The notes: generated by a model not told the origin, from the sequence alone. Counted from the stretch's first letter, positions 24,201-33,371 are shown. The stretch is 64,000 bases of DNA from Rhopalosiphum padi (GCF_020882245.1 NC_083598.1:43189858-43253857); one strand, 5' to 3'. Numbers and translations: made by a program.

Positions 24201-26880
24201 GCTAAATTACTGAACATTTAGAAATTCTGATGTAATAATGATAGAACTGGATTCTTTTATTATAATATTAAATAATTTATCCTGTAGTAAGGTAATTATG
24301 AATATTTTATAATAATAAAATTTTTTTTTTCATATTATTAAAGTTCTAAGAGGTACGTAAAGAGTCTTATTTTCTAATAAACAATAAGTTTGTAGCTTTG
24401 ATTTTAAACTTATGAATGGGGTATTGTATAAAATTCTCTCAATCAATATAACTGGTAACATATATAATCGTAACATCGGGAATACTTCTCATGTAATTTT
24501 AGTTTATTTGACGTTCAGAAGATTCTATGCGAACCAGTATCATTATTTATCTCTCTTTTATGTTGGTCAGAAAGTTTAGTCAAGATAGGAATGCGGTATC
24601 TTTATGATTAATACGAATGGTTCGTAGTTATAATATATTCTATACTCTGTAGTTTACCAGTATTGGAGTTAAACATTTGCACATCGTTAAAGTAACAAAG
24701 GTAAAATATTTCGAATGCTCATTGCTAGTTGAATAAAAGTTTCCCAATTTTGAAGGCATGTTGCGCAACATACTTTTATATATTTTTTTAATATATAAAC
24801 ATGAGTCCTATTATATAAATATCAATGTGTGCAAAAAATACAAACATTTGTATAACATAACAATATAGATTAGAACGTACATCAATCAAAGAAAGGATCT
24901 CAACATAAGCCATCAAATTGGAACAAGCCTAGGCCCAAATCCCGACAATGAAACCAACACCATTGAATTCTTCAAAACAACCAAGTTACTCAAACTACTT
25001 TAGCCAACCTCTCAATGTATAAATCAACTAATTAATTCTAACTATTTCTCTTGTACTTTTTTTTTTCTTTTTCTGTTAAGTATAATTAATTTATATGTAT
25101 AGTGATATGCTAATGACCTAGTAGTCGAAGCAGAAATTGTATAAATTGCAAGACCAATAAAAAAAAAACAATATAGATGTTTAAGTTATATGCTTATTAG
25201 TTATTTAACATAAAGCTACTTCAAGTCCAAACGTATGTTTTATAACTACATTTATGTTATGACACAGTTTGTTGTGTCCAAAAGAATCTTATAATATTTT
25301 AAATGCCTTGTGCGAAACTGTGTTGTTTATGTAATTTATTTTTTAGCCCTGAAACCATTCGAATAGATTTTTAAATATGTACTCAGTTGCAAAATGCAAT
25401 ATTATCGGTTTTCTTGAAATTATGGTTGTAAAGTCTACGAGTTTCTAGGTCTTGACTCAAAACCTACGTTTTCCATTTTATATATTAACCTTCGATAGAG
25501 TGAATCTAAAAGTTTTACTTAACGTCTTAAAACCCGCAGGTTTTAATGAGCCTTTAATATCATGTTTTGACCAATACTTATCTAATAGAAGGTAAAGAGT
25601 AAAGAGTTTGTGGAATAAGAACTTATTTTCCTAACATCCTGTCTGGTGTTCAACGAGGAGGTAAAGAAAACAAAAATGCTCTACTGTAGGTTGATTAGAT
25701 TAGTTTAGGTTCGTCTACATATTGCTAAATAATAAAGATAATGTTAGATCATCGATATCCTAATAATATTGATAAATAGATTCATTATTAATTAGTATGT
25801 TTATCATTTTATTCCAGATTATTTCAGTAAGTGCATTTTATATATATATTTAATTTGATGTATGGAACGTTTTAACTCAATGTATGCAATTTGTCTCATA
25901 ACTTTTATAATGATCATCATTTTTTTTAAATGTTCACTTACTGAGAACCATAAACTGTTCAATAAAGCATTAGGTACGACTATAATTATCATATACCCGT
26001 CACTCGGTTGATATATTCACATCAAAAAACAGGTTGACCTCACACAAGTAGCAATTTATTAAGGTTTAAAAAGGGTCTATTTATAATTTATAATTTGTTA
26101 TGCAGAACATAGTTTATATTTGGTTCTTGAAACCAACCGTTGAGAAATTTCTACACGGTACTTAACATAGTATGGTCCGGGTTCATTGACATTGCAAATA
26201 TATTTAATTTACGATTATTCTATGAAATTTTAAACCTTTATTCTTGGTTCATTTTACGAGTACGATGTATAACTACATAAAATCAAAATTGCACCTTGAA
26301 TTTTTGAAGCATACGCATGTTTGAGAAGAGATATTATAACGACATTGATGTAATGGCCTCATATAAATATGAACCACAATTTGAAAAGCATTATCAATAT
26401 TTAATCATCTATTATTTCTTTTGATTTAAAATTGCTTTATAACAGACAATTTAAACGCTTGTGTGTATATTTTCTTCTATACTTGATTATACGATAGGAT
26501 CAGATACAAATTATATCACATCAAAATAACAATTTATTAATTTTATTTTTAGTTAACATTATTAAGGGTACGTATGTTCTTAATTTAAATGTGTGTCAAT
26601 TTATTTATAATTATTTAGTTGCGTTTTCTACTAAATATTTTTATATACTTTTAATAACAATTATTGTGGGATATTAAATTACATTTTCAAGCCTTTTGAC
26701 TATCTAACAGTATTTTGATAAACATTTTTATTGAAATGATTTGAAAAATTAAAAAATTATAATGTTTATAAATAGCTCATAAAAACCTATATAATAAGAA
26801 TATAAATAAGTGTAAAAAAAATAGTAATTAACTATATTTTTCTATATAAATATGTTATTATCTCATTTTTAGCTATATAA
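6089..26880 (+). CDS. Putative secreted protein encoded by ~25 micro-exons
   Basis: The first exon gives a signal peptide. It is followed by small exons, each between an AG acceptor and a GT donor, with lengths divisible by three and phase-1 junctions. Proposed exons: 6089-6200, 6302-6334, 6946-6957, 7718-7747, 10133-10168, 10446-10481, 12197-12208, 12597-12605, 13288-13326, 15311-15319, 15422-15433, 15695-15703, 16882-16890, 17767-17775, 18470-18478, 18919-18930, 21043-21054, 22159-22167, 22441-22455, 23137-23145, 23861-23872, 24344-24352, 25818-25826, 26553-26567, and a last exon 26873-26880 ending TAA. Joined, they stay open for about 160 residues. The mature part is rich in Asn, Asp, Tyr and Lys with one Cys. 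Many donors are gtaagt or gtacgt. This layout matches aphid salivary effector genes such as bicycle genes, but the paired CYC motifs are missing. Some 9-nt exons may be wrong or missing; the architecture is more certain than any single exon. Confidence 0.65.
6302..6334 (+). CDS. Exon 2 of the micro-exon gene (33 nt)
   Basis: Acceptor ttttttag at 6301, donor gtatgg at 6335. It encodes GLGDYFNKDDA with the first and last codons split 1/2. A donor six bases later (gtaaaa) would also keep frame. The introns after exons 1 and 2 share sequence (ttattgtattgata), hinting at an old duplication. Confidence 0.65.
6946..7747 (+). CDS. Exons 3 (6946-6957) and 4 (7718-7747)
   Basis: Exon 3 is 12 nt (ttttttttcag acceptor, gtaata donor) and adds ADLK. 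Exon 4 is 30 nt (ttcacag acceptor, gtaagt donor) and adds YFLLHMARFT. Both are symmetrical phase 1-1, so either can be skipped without a frameshift. Confidence 0.55.
8560..9010 (-). pseudogene. LINE reverse-transcriptase remnant in intron 4
   Basis: Read on the minus strand, 8990-8960 gives ILLADADDIEILENL. This is the reverse-transcriptase YADD box with Tyr changed to Asp. Further downstream (about 8650-8600) lies YIRPIAVYGCETWST, the conserved motif that follows the catalytic region in many non-LTR elements. The order and spacing fit one LINE copy in antisense to the micro-exon gene. It has no long open frame and is decayed. Confidence 0.65.
9385..10074. mobile_element. Insertion splitting copy A of the exon duplication
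   Basis: This stretch is present in copy A but absent from copy B. It starts with an (aat/gat)n microsatellite (about 9413-9449) and holds a GC-rich patch near 9665-9700 (ggggggctaaat and taccccccagg). No terminal repeats or coding frame were recognised, so the class is unknown. The plus-strand open frame at 9585-9857 is inside it and is not supported as a gene. Confidence 0.5.
10133..10168 (+). CDS. Exon 5 of the micro-exon gene (36 nt)
   Basis: Acceptor aatttacag, donor gtaatt. With the carried base it encodes NNPKGDYYMQYI. It is the paralogue of exon 6: both begin NNP, are 36 nt long, share acceptor and donor sequence, and sit in duplicated introns. Phase 1-1. Confidence 0.65.
   Translation: MILKEITTCNI
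10446..10481 (+). CDS. Exon 6 of the micro-exon gene (36 nt, copy of exon 5)
   Basis: Encodes NNPVDEPNPDYL. The flanking introns remain alignable to those around exon 5, while the coding bases have diverged in the middle: only the NNP start and a Tyr near the end are kept. That pattern fits relaxed or diversifying selection on a recent copy. Phase 1-1. Confidence 0.65.
   Translation: MILLMNLTPII
12197..12605 (+). CDS. Exons 7 (12197-12208) and 8 (12597-12605)
   Basis: Exon 7 is 12 nt with donor gtaagt (NKYF). Exon 8 is 9 nt with acceptor tttttatag and donor gtaatt (DYQ). Both keep phase 1. Exons of this size cannot be proved from sequence alone; support is the matching register and the good splice sites. 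Confidence 0.45.
12651..12885. repeat. Intronic repeat, copy 1
   Basis: About 235 bp, matched in the same orientation at 17344-17578. Shared marks are gtttctcctg, ttgtttggatagttag, agtcatacg and agattttatgcaaaataaat. The two copies flank exons 9-13, so they could be dispersed transposon copies or traces of a larger duplication inside the gene. No LTR features were confirmed. Confidence 0.7.
13288..13326 (+). CDS. Exon 9 of the micro-exon gene (39 nt)
   Basis: The longest internal exon. Acceptor tgtatag, donor gtgagt. It encodes GSGYSWTEEQWNN with symmetrical phase-1 ends. Two Trp residues and normal-looking base composition set it apart from the AT-rich surroundings, which supports a coding role. 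Confidence 0.65.
14400..15170 (-). repeat. Decayed transposon-like segment in intron 9
   Basis: This region is GC-richer than its surroundings. Two broken minus-strand frames (14868-15149 and 15040-15270) overlap in different registers, with phrases such as LNNPASPTWMVYGMLLG and SSFLEISTLNSHPL. That is what a frameshifted retroelement gene looks like. No family motif could be named, so it is recorded as an unidentified repeat remnant. Confidence 0.35.
15311..15703 (+). CDS. Exons 10-12 (15311-15319, 15422-15433, 15695-15703)
   Basis: Three closely spaced micro-exons with strong sites: ttttgtag with gtaagt (9 nt, KAY), tgttttag with gtacgt (12 nt, NDTT), and ttttttccag with gtatgt (9 nt, DAL). 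All are phase 1-1. The introns between them are only about 100 and 260 bp, the tightest cluster in the gene. Confidence 0.55.
16028..16090. repeat. Dispersed repeat: aagaaccatttag / gaggaggcgattctc
   Basis: A short segment with inverted ends (gaacc...attctc) matches 30036-30100 (gagaaccatttagagttacc...ggtggttctcattg). It is a dispersed repeat, perhaps a MITE tail. Its coding potential is nil. Confidence 0.6.
16882..16890 (+). CDS. Exon 13 of the micro-exon gene (9 nt)
   Basis: Acceptor ttttttatag, donor gtaaat; adds KRI in the common phase. Support is moderate because the exon is so short. Confidence 0.4.
17344..17578. repeat. Intronic repeat, copy 2
   Basis: Direct partner of 12651-12885, with small insertions and deletions such as an expanded tatctagatttctt segment. 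Confidence 0.7.
17767..18930 (+). CDS. Exon triplet A: 17767-17775, 18470-18478, 18919-18930
   Basis: Three micro-exons (9, 9 and 12 nt; DNN, xEI, YVIR) with donors gtacgt, gtatgt and gtacgt. Their introns align with those of the later triplet at 23137-24352. The exon-to-exon spacings (703 and 449 bases against 724 and 483) are also similar, so the block was duplicated. A (TG)n tract lies at 18148-18166 inside a repeat fragment. Confidence 0.5.
19623..20740. mobile_element. Terminal-inverted-repeat element in the intron before exon 18
   Basis: The ends are gggttgggcagtatcaaaga and its reverse complement, continuing inward as matching, diverging arms rich in gatacaa and tcatgatac. It is 1,118 bp with no coding capacity. 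No target duplication was found. The TIR resembles hAT-type ends but the class is uncertain. A degraded partial copy of the arm precedes it at about 19510-19580. Confidence 0.7.
21043..22455 (+). CDS. Exon triplet C: 21043-21054, 22159-22167, 22441-22455
   Basis: Three micro-exons (12, 9 and 15 nt; DYES, KIA, GNGSI) with donors gtacgt, gtaatg and gtaagt. The intron after 21054 starts like those after 17775 and 23145 (gtacgt, ttatttt, ttgtatataa). The intron after 22455 matches that after 18930 (attttatttgtatgaaattt). These marks make it a third, more altered copy of the triplet. Confidence 0.5.
21202..21329. repeat. Perfect 24-bp inverted repeat with CpG-rich loop
   Basis: Arms 21202-21225 and 21306-21329 are exact reverse complements (acgttcgtcgcg...aagat). 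The 80-base loop is GC- and CpG-rich and can itself fold (ccagacgatgggtctgg; gcgagtgcactcgc). A further palindrome, gtcgatcgcgatcgac, overlaps the right end. It may be a tiny MITE or a structured RNA. The 70-codon frame over it is not supported. Confidence 0.75.
23137..24352 (+). CDS. Exon triplet B: 23137-23145, 23861-23872, 24344-24352
   Basis: Micro-exons of 9, 12 and 9 nt (CLD, EKKL, ILR) with donors gtacgt, gtaagt and gtacgt. The only cysteine of the predicted mature protein sits at the first junction. The intron sequence before 23861 (atcacgataatt, tatattactttatcac) and before 24344 (gatagtttgaaat, gaaattctgat) matches the equivalent introns of triplet A. Confidence 0.5.
23400..23620. 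repeat. GC-richer repeat fragment within triplet B
   Basis: A patch including ggggtgcggtccccaaa and ggtaggggaaactggcgtcaaag interrupts otherwise alignable intron sequence. Probably a transposon scrap. Class not recognised. Confidence 0.35.
24871..25168 (+). mobile_element. 5'-truncated LINE insertion with target duplication
   Basis: The segment ends in a poly(A) tail (aataaaaaaaaaa) and is flanked by the direct repeat caatatagat at 24861-24870 and 25169-25178. It carries the end of an open frame in which SLGPNPDNETNTIEFFKTTK is followed by LLKLL and a stop, the usual style of a Jockey-like LINE C-terminus. Only the 3' end was inserted, as is typical of incomplete target-primed reverse transcription. 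It lies in an intron of the micro-exon gene, in the same orientation. Confidence 0.85.
25818..26880 (+). CDS. Last exons: 25818-25826, 26553-26567, 26873-26880
   Basis: Exon 25818-25826 (attccag, gtaagt; DYF) and exon 26553-26567 (tatttttag, gtacgt; INIIK) keep phase 1. A final acceptor after tctcattttt at 26872 would then add AI and a TAA at 26878-26880. An AATAAA at 26955-26960 lies about 75 bases further on. The gene could also continue, but gypsy remnants begin at 27.2 kb and no further matching exon was seen. Confidence 0.45.
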
Positions 26881-27179
26881 TATTTTATTACTATTATAAT
26901 ATTATCCATGGATCTATTGACTATTAATTATTTTAACTAGTTGTAGAGGAATATAATAAATAATACAAATACTCTACAAGTTGAATTTAACTTTTAAATT
27001 TATTTTATTTTAAAACTTCTTGCTAATACGAGTAATACGTTTGTACTGAGCACAAGTTTTTATTATCACTTTGTCAGATATATTTTATAATTTTTTAAAA
27101 ACTTAATTAATAAACATATCCTAATAACGTAACAGTTAAATAAAATAATGATAATACAATTTAATCAGTGTGACTATCT

Positions 27180-27965
27180 GTATCACATACTCCCTCTTCA
27201 GTGAGGGTCAGAAACTGAATCTCAGTGGCAGTACTGGTCGGCTACTTCGGGTAGTTCCTGGTCAGGTGGTGTATTTACTTTCTCAGCCGTTCCTCCTCGT
27301 GGAAGCTGGTTTTGGTTTAATCGCTGTTGGATTGGTAATGTTTGTGACATATGACTTTGGTTAAGGGGCTGCTGGGCTGGTGCTTCAGCGTAGGCTGGTT
27401 TCACCCTATCAATTGAAACTTCCCTCTCTCCGTGCCTAATGTTTAATGTTATAGTTTTGTCAATTCAATCCAAGACTTTAAATGGCCCTTTTACGGTCTT
27501 TCAAGTGGTTTTTTAACATGATCTTTTCTAAGCAAAGAATATTTACTATTGCTTAGATCCTTGTATACGAATATGTTGGTCTTATTTCATCAAACCAACA
27601 ACGTAGTTTGGCAGCATATGGAAGCATATATTCCCTGATCCTCATGGATATTGATGGGTGTAATGATCTCCCCTGGTAATCATAATATGCAACCATACAC
27701 TATCTAACTCTGCAGATGTGGTGGTTATATCTTTTTTCACGCAATAGCGTGTACCAAGTAGTACACTGGGTATAATGTATACCCAATCCTGTGAGTCATA
27801 ATACTTGATTGCTGATTTCAGCTGTCTATGCAACCGTTCCACTTATCCATTAGGTTGAGGATGGTATGCTGCTGTTCCGATCTACTTTATCCCCAGAAGT
27901 TTATTAGTTTTATTAAAAGTCTGTGATTCGAATTGAGTACCTTGATCTATAGTAATAACTTATAT
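27180..27965 (-). pseudogene. Ty3/gypsy integrase C-terminal remnant
   Basis: Reading from 27960 down, the minus strand gives TIDQGTQFES, the integrase block around the second catalytic Asp. It continues with LLGIK, a stop, IGTAAYHPQPNG, a stop, then VERLHRQLK with the catalytic Glu. Further on come WVYIIPSVLLGTRY and TTTSAEL, and near 27405 VSIDRVKPAY, the usual end of a gypsy pol protein. At least two in-frame stops break it. The protease, reverse transcriptase and RNase H parts are missing. Confidence 0.9.
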
Positions 27966-28099
27966 TATTTAAATTTTTTCTTTGGATTCAGATAAATGCT
28001 CAGCAAGCATTTTTTTTAGTTCTAGGTATTGTTTTATTGACTGATCAATGGTGTTCCTAAGATATCTGATAAATAAATTATAATAATACAATATAATCA

Positions 28100-29780
28100 G
28101 TCTGAGTATTCTGACCATCTGCGCCACATAGTTAATAGGTCTATGCGACCATGCGGGGGAGTTGCCCACCCTTGCCCCCTTGACGTCATCCCTGGGCCTA
28201 TGCTATTATCCCATCTATCAATTTTCTTGATATTTTTTAGTTATTTATTCCAACACTACTTATATAAATTAATTATAACATTTTACAGCGTTGGCCACCC
28301 ATTATCGAAATCATTATCATAGTATGTATTATTGTGTCGCAATATTAACTATTTAAATACTAAAATATTACCTATTGTAATATATATTATATTATAATCA
28401 TGTTATTTGTTGCAAAATAATAACTGAGTTCTGTTATAATTTGTATTTATATTAACTAATTAACTAAATATTAATTAAGTACAGAGTGTTTTATAAAGAA
28501 CGCAGTTTTTTAAATTTTGGGCAATTATTTGTTGTTGGGTATAATTTCTGTTATCTATTGGTTTTGAAGTTATAAAAGTAGTTATTATTTTTGTGTCCCC
28601 TACCATCGGAATTGGACAATACTTTATCATTGTGTATTTTGATGCCATTAAAATGCATCTACAGCAAGTAACTATTTGGTGCGACTTTTGGGATAGGTGG
28701 GGCGATTGGCCCAACCTTTTTTGAAAATGGACATGGAAATGTAGGCAAAGTGAATGGAGATCGTTATTGTGTTTCGCATTTAAACCTTAAATCGTATCGT
28801 AGTGAAACAATATGTATCATTTATAATGTATTTCTCATAAAATACAAAACTGCATTCCTTATAAAACAGCCTTTATATACAAATACTTCGGATCAGGGTT
28901 CTCCTTCGGGTTTGCGGTAACATCTTGTTTTCATATTAATTGTAAATTGAAAAGGGTAGTTATCATTACATAAATAATCCTGTTGGTGATTAATCAACCA
29001 ATTTAATAACCAATCTAATAACTTTGCAGATTATTTAAATTATAATATGGGACAGTTGAACGCATACTGTGTTGCTTTTAATAGTGATGCAAATGACACA
29101 CGAAAACAATTTTATGGAAAGATTTTCAAAGATGCTCAGAAAAAATGACTGTTATGTGTGTGTAAACCAAATCTTCTTTAAAAAAAATGTTTTATTTAAT
29201 AAAATAGTTAAGTTTACAGTTAATTTTTTTTAAATAAATAATTTTAATTTATTTTTTAGTATCTTTATCTATATTATTCAGTACAAGTACTATAAATAAT
29301 GCATGTTTACAATTAATCAAAAGTTAAATGTTACATTAATTAAGAAACATTGTCGTAAAAAATTGCAATGGATAATAAAATATGTTTATGTACATTTAGA
29401 TTTATGTTATAATTCTATTATTAAATGGAATATAAAAACAAAAACAGAATGGGGGAAATCTATTTATTTTATACATTGTAATTATTTAACTTGACTTTCT
29501 ATCCAATTAATCCCCTACACATGTAATATAACGCCCCAAGTAGGAGTGTCACCAGTGGGTGGCTTCTCCGACTTAAATCTTCAATGTGTATTTAGTATTT
29601 ACTCTTTATATCATTCACGCATATTGTACTTCATTTAAATAGATTGTGTAACCCACAAAAAAAAAAATTAAAAAAAAAACTTATACTTGCACATTTTTGG
29701 TTATTAATGTTTTTAAATGGCTGATATTATAATAATATCGAAACGTATAATTCATAATTTCACTATTCTAATTCAGTCAC
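28100..29780. other. Repeat-rich intergenic DNA, no gene recognised
   Basis: Includes GC-rich scraps at 28140-28200 (cgggggagttgccc), a 79-codon minus-strand frame at 28475-28714 with no recognised motif, and a patch at 29520-29580. These look like transposon tails. Nothing here can be assigned a function. Confidence 0.4.
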
Positions 29781-29957
29781 ATTATTGATTCAGGGAGTAA
29801 AAACGGGTATTCCACAAAAAGATGTAAATTCCATACCTGAAACCCACTTAACACAGCAACAGTGTCTTACCCACACTACTCGCCAATTTTACCCAGTTTC
29901 TTATGAGAAACCCATATAATTTTACCCGTTCGTGATCGCAAAACCGTATGGGTGGTC

Positions 29958-30591
29958 GTCGTTTCCGCCAAAACGAAAAAGGTTTGATTTTCATTTCCGC
30001 CAAATCTATTTCTACCTACCTGTCTAAATTATAGTTTGAGAACCATTTAGAGTTACCCAGGGGCTATCACGAGGAGGTGGTTCTCATTGACCCCCAAAAA
30101 TTAACTTTGAAAAATTGACTTACTAATAGATTTGTACGAAAAATTAAATTTGAACCCATCAATCACAATCATTTTTTTACCACGTTTACTCGTTATGAAT
30201 TCCATATAATATTCCAATATATTATTCAATAATTAATAGACGTATATTATTCACGATTCATGTAGACTCCTAATTTCGTCGTTGTTACCACAGATCCGAT
30301 CACAGAACTCCGATCCCGATAACACAGACACTGCTGAAATATCTACACCTGATATAGATTAAATCGATTTATATTTATTTGTAATATTATGTAGGTATTT
30401 CTACGTTTAAAATAAATTATCTCTTTATGATATCTTCAATATACCTTGGCTTATCTACATGGTACATGTACATCGATGGTCGATAGCACTACAGACAGAC
30501 TAGGGGTTCTCAAACTCCAGCTCAATAATATAGGTAGAAATAGATTTGGCGGAAATGAAAATCAAACCTTTTTCGTTTTGGCGGAAACGAC
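29958..30591. repeat. Inverted repeat with ~88-bp arms
   Basis: Arm 29958-30045 (gtcgtttccgccaaaacg...) is the reverse complement of 30504-30591 with few mismatches, apart from a small different stretch near the inner end. The arms enclose about 460 bases that include the dispersed repeat at 30036-30100. A transcript would form a long hairpin. It is probably a MITE or foldback element; no target duplication was identified. Confidence 0.75.
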
Positions 30592-30739
30592 TGACGCCCA
30601 ACGGTATCCCGTACTCGTAACCGGTCCATACAGGATTATAGTAACTTTACCTGTACAATAGTCACTGCCAACGAATAATTTTAAAATGGTATAATCATAA
30701 TCATACTTAATAATTTTTGGATATAGTTTAGTATTAGTG

Positions 30740-31760
30740 CACAACTTGGGTCGTTGCGTGTTTTAAACACACAGGCCCAGGGCACCAATCCATAATAGTG
30801 GGCCCAATGATAAAAATTTTGAAAAGAGAACAGAGGGCCATTTAATTTTTAAACACACGGGCCCAAATTGATGTATGGTTTTGGTTCAATATAGTATATA
30901 GGATATGCTCTACTGTGTTACCAAACTTCATGACTAATATGTATTAGTAACTATGTAGTTACGTTCACAATTCACCATCTACAGTTTAAAGTAATTTAAT
31001 TTAAACTTATCTTCTAAAATATATTTTCTGGTTTATTCATATCGTACAGTGTCCGTTATCGATATTTAGCAATTAATTTTAAACGTACAAAGTGACCGCT
31101 GTATGCAAGTCAAACTATAATAACAGTATACAAAATTTCTATTTACCGTAAAAACGTTGTAGCGTTCAACAAGGACCGTTGGACTATCTTTTTATATCAA
31201 TAAAATCACGAAAATCCAAATATTTGATACGTAGGGCCAAGGGTCACTAAAAACCACTGTTTTAAAAAAAACTCCTATGTAAGTTTTGGCAGTGTCCGGT
31301 CTTCCTATCTCCAGCCGGGTATTATACAAAAATGTCCACAGTAAAAATTTCCGGAAAAAAATGTCCGAAACCAAGAATGTCCATTGTAAAATTTTCCAAA
31401 ATCTAAAAATTAATGATCGTAATATAATAAAATGGGAACACCCTGTAACACATTAGTTATCCATGTCAATTTGCGTACAGGTCAGAGGAATTTTTATTAC
31501 AGCTATTTTTTGTTTGTTAAAAAACAAGAATCAAAAGACGTATGAGAATGATTTTAATATAATTTTAGAAAAATGCTCTAATATAAATAATAATATAGTA
31601 AATAAATTATAAATTAGTAAATCGTTCACATCCAAATCTTTGGTTACTCATAGAAAAGATGCGATTTGAATATTAGGAGTCGATGAAGTTAAAATTGGGC
31701 GGAGATATTGGATAACCTCCGGCAAAAAAAAATGTATATATTAATACGCAAGGAAAATTT
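30740..31760. repeat. Repeat fragments (aaacacacaggccca pair; tgtcca-rich segment)
   Basis: Two direct copies of aaacacac(a/g)ggccca lie at about 30764 and 30861. At about 31330-31395 the motif aaaatgtcca recurs with spacers. Both patterns are typical of transposon tails. No reading frame of interest. Confidence 0.35.
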
Positions 31761-32032
31761 AAAAAAAAAATTTGTGAGGAGTATAATAATAACGAAAAAA
31801 GTATTGAAAACTTCTTAAAATGCATATATCATTGACATTTATAAATTTTAATTATGCATTATGTGTGTGTTAATTATCTGGTTTTTTTGGACATTTTTAA
31901 ATATACAGCAATAACGAAAGAATTATTAATTTTTTTTTATATTATTATAATGAATGTTGAAAATATTTTTAAACGAGGTGTTTTACTTAGTTAATTTTGG
32001 ACAATTTTACCACGTACATTTTTACTTAGATT

Positions 32033-33130
32033 CCTCCGGTCGAGCCCCACTGTGTGCATGTCTATGATTGTACAGATATATCTCGCATCGTTTATTTATA
32101 TTCTACAAGGGATGATTGGGATGGACCGAATATAAAAATGTTCCTTTTGACTATGCGTATGAGCAAACCTCGCGATGCACTTCAACAATTCGTTTAGGGA
32201 ACAGATACATCACCGCGACACCGCCGATAAAGAAATCTGCATATAAGACAAAAATGAAATCATTATAATATACTAACGATTATTCAGATTATTGTAAATC
32301 ATGACACGTGGCTTACAAATTACAATCGTTATCGACGTTTGAAATGTAACGACTCACATGACATGTGATGTGCAGTCGTAATAATCGTTATGATTAATAT
32401 TTTATTGATCACACATAAGCACAATAATAGATCGGTGGCGCGATGTACCTATACGCTCGAAACCGTTTGGATTTCCGTTTATTTTTGGTTGTCCTGTGTT
32501 TGGATGACCGCGACGCTATCGCGGTGGCTATTACTATAATTAAATGTATGACAATATCCATCCGATTATTCCGATTGTACTGCTGTAGTGCCGGGTCCCT
32601 AAAAATTGTCGGTCCTCCTACCTCCGGCCGAGCCCCGCCGTGTGCATGATGTCTATGATTGTACACATATATCTCGCATCATTTATTTATATATTCTACG
32701 CAAAATATAATATGATGATGGGAAGAACCGAATATAAAATTATGTTCGTATTGACTATGCGTACGAGCTACCGTCGTGATGCACTTCAAGTTTCAACAAT
32801 TCGCGTACGGAACAGATCTATCACTGCCGATAGAGAAATCTGCAAATATAAGACAAAAATGAAATCATTATAATAAGCTGACGGCGATTACTGTACAGTA
32901 TGAGTAGTATGACACGCAGCTCACAATCGTTATCGACGTTTGGAATGTAACGACGCACATGTGTGACGTGCAATCGTATAATAATCGTAATGATTATTAT
33001 TTTATTGGTCACACATAAGTACACTAAAAGATTTGGTGGCGCGATGTCCGCTCGAAGCCGTTTGGATTTCCGTTTCTTGTTGGTTGTCCTATATGTTTGG
33101 ATTACCGCGATGGGTATCGCTATCGCAACG
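32033..33130. repeat. Tandem duplication, ~588-bp period
   Basis: Copy 1 (32033 to about 32620) and copy 2 (32621 to about 33130) share cctccgg(t/c)cgagcccc, tctatgattgtaca, atatctcgcatc, gacaaaaatgaaatcattat, cgttatcgacgtttg and gtttggatttccgttt. Both are GC- and CpG-richer than the genome background. The last shared part includes a signal-peptide-like frame that is intact in copy 2 and shifted in copy 1. Confidence 0.85.
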
Positions 33131-33131
33131 T
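33042..33131 (+). CDS. Possible signal-peptide exon (copy 2 of duplication)
   Basis: An ATG at 33042 opens a frame reading MSARSRLDFRFLLVVL and continuing YVWITAMGIAIAT before a TGA, a convincing signal-peptide pattern. The matching frame in copy 1 (ATG at 32443, MYLYARNRLDFRLFLVVL) loses the hydrophobic part through a frameshift. A gtgacg at the end could be a weak donor. No downstream exon was identified, so this may be the first exon of an unknown secreted protein or a decayed duplicate. Confidence 0.3.
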
Positions 33132-33151
33132 GACGGACCATACAGCGGCTA

Positions 33152-33371
33152 TTGGTACGCGCGGGGACCACTAGTCCACGACTCGGACCCGATAGTGATG
33201 ACTGCGATAGCGAGGACGTGTTGATGGCAAAGACGGTACGGGGTGAGTCGTTTGGAATAAAAATGTCAGCAGTGTTGACTCAGCTGCTGTTTCCGGGTAT
33301 GGTGCAGCCGGTGCAGGTGCGCGAGATCGGCGGCGACCTAATACCTGATAAGGACGATGATGGGTTACATG
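33152..33371 (+). pseudogene. Unrecognised frame cut by a hAT MITE
   Basis: An open frame of 74 codons (including DSDDCDSEDVLMAKTVRGES and VQVREIGGDLIPDKDDDG) runs straight into the MITE at 33372. The DNA after the MITE (33976 onward) continues in GC-rich sequence, and a reading frame resumes for a short distance. The base composition is more gene-like than the surroundings, but no family is recognised and no splice partner is clear. It may be a broken exon. Confidence 0.3.

Noticed and set aside
32409..32873. Several overlapping frames of 63-116 codons on both strands in the CpG-rich duplication
   Set aside because: Open frames are expected in GC-richer DNA. Only the frame starting at 33042 has a recognisable leader, and even that is doubtful.
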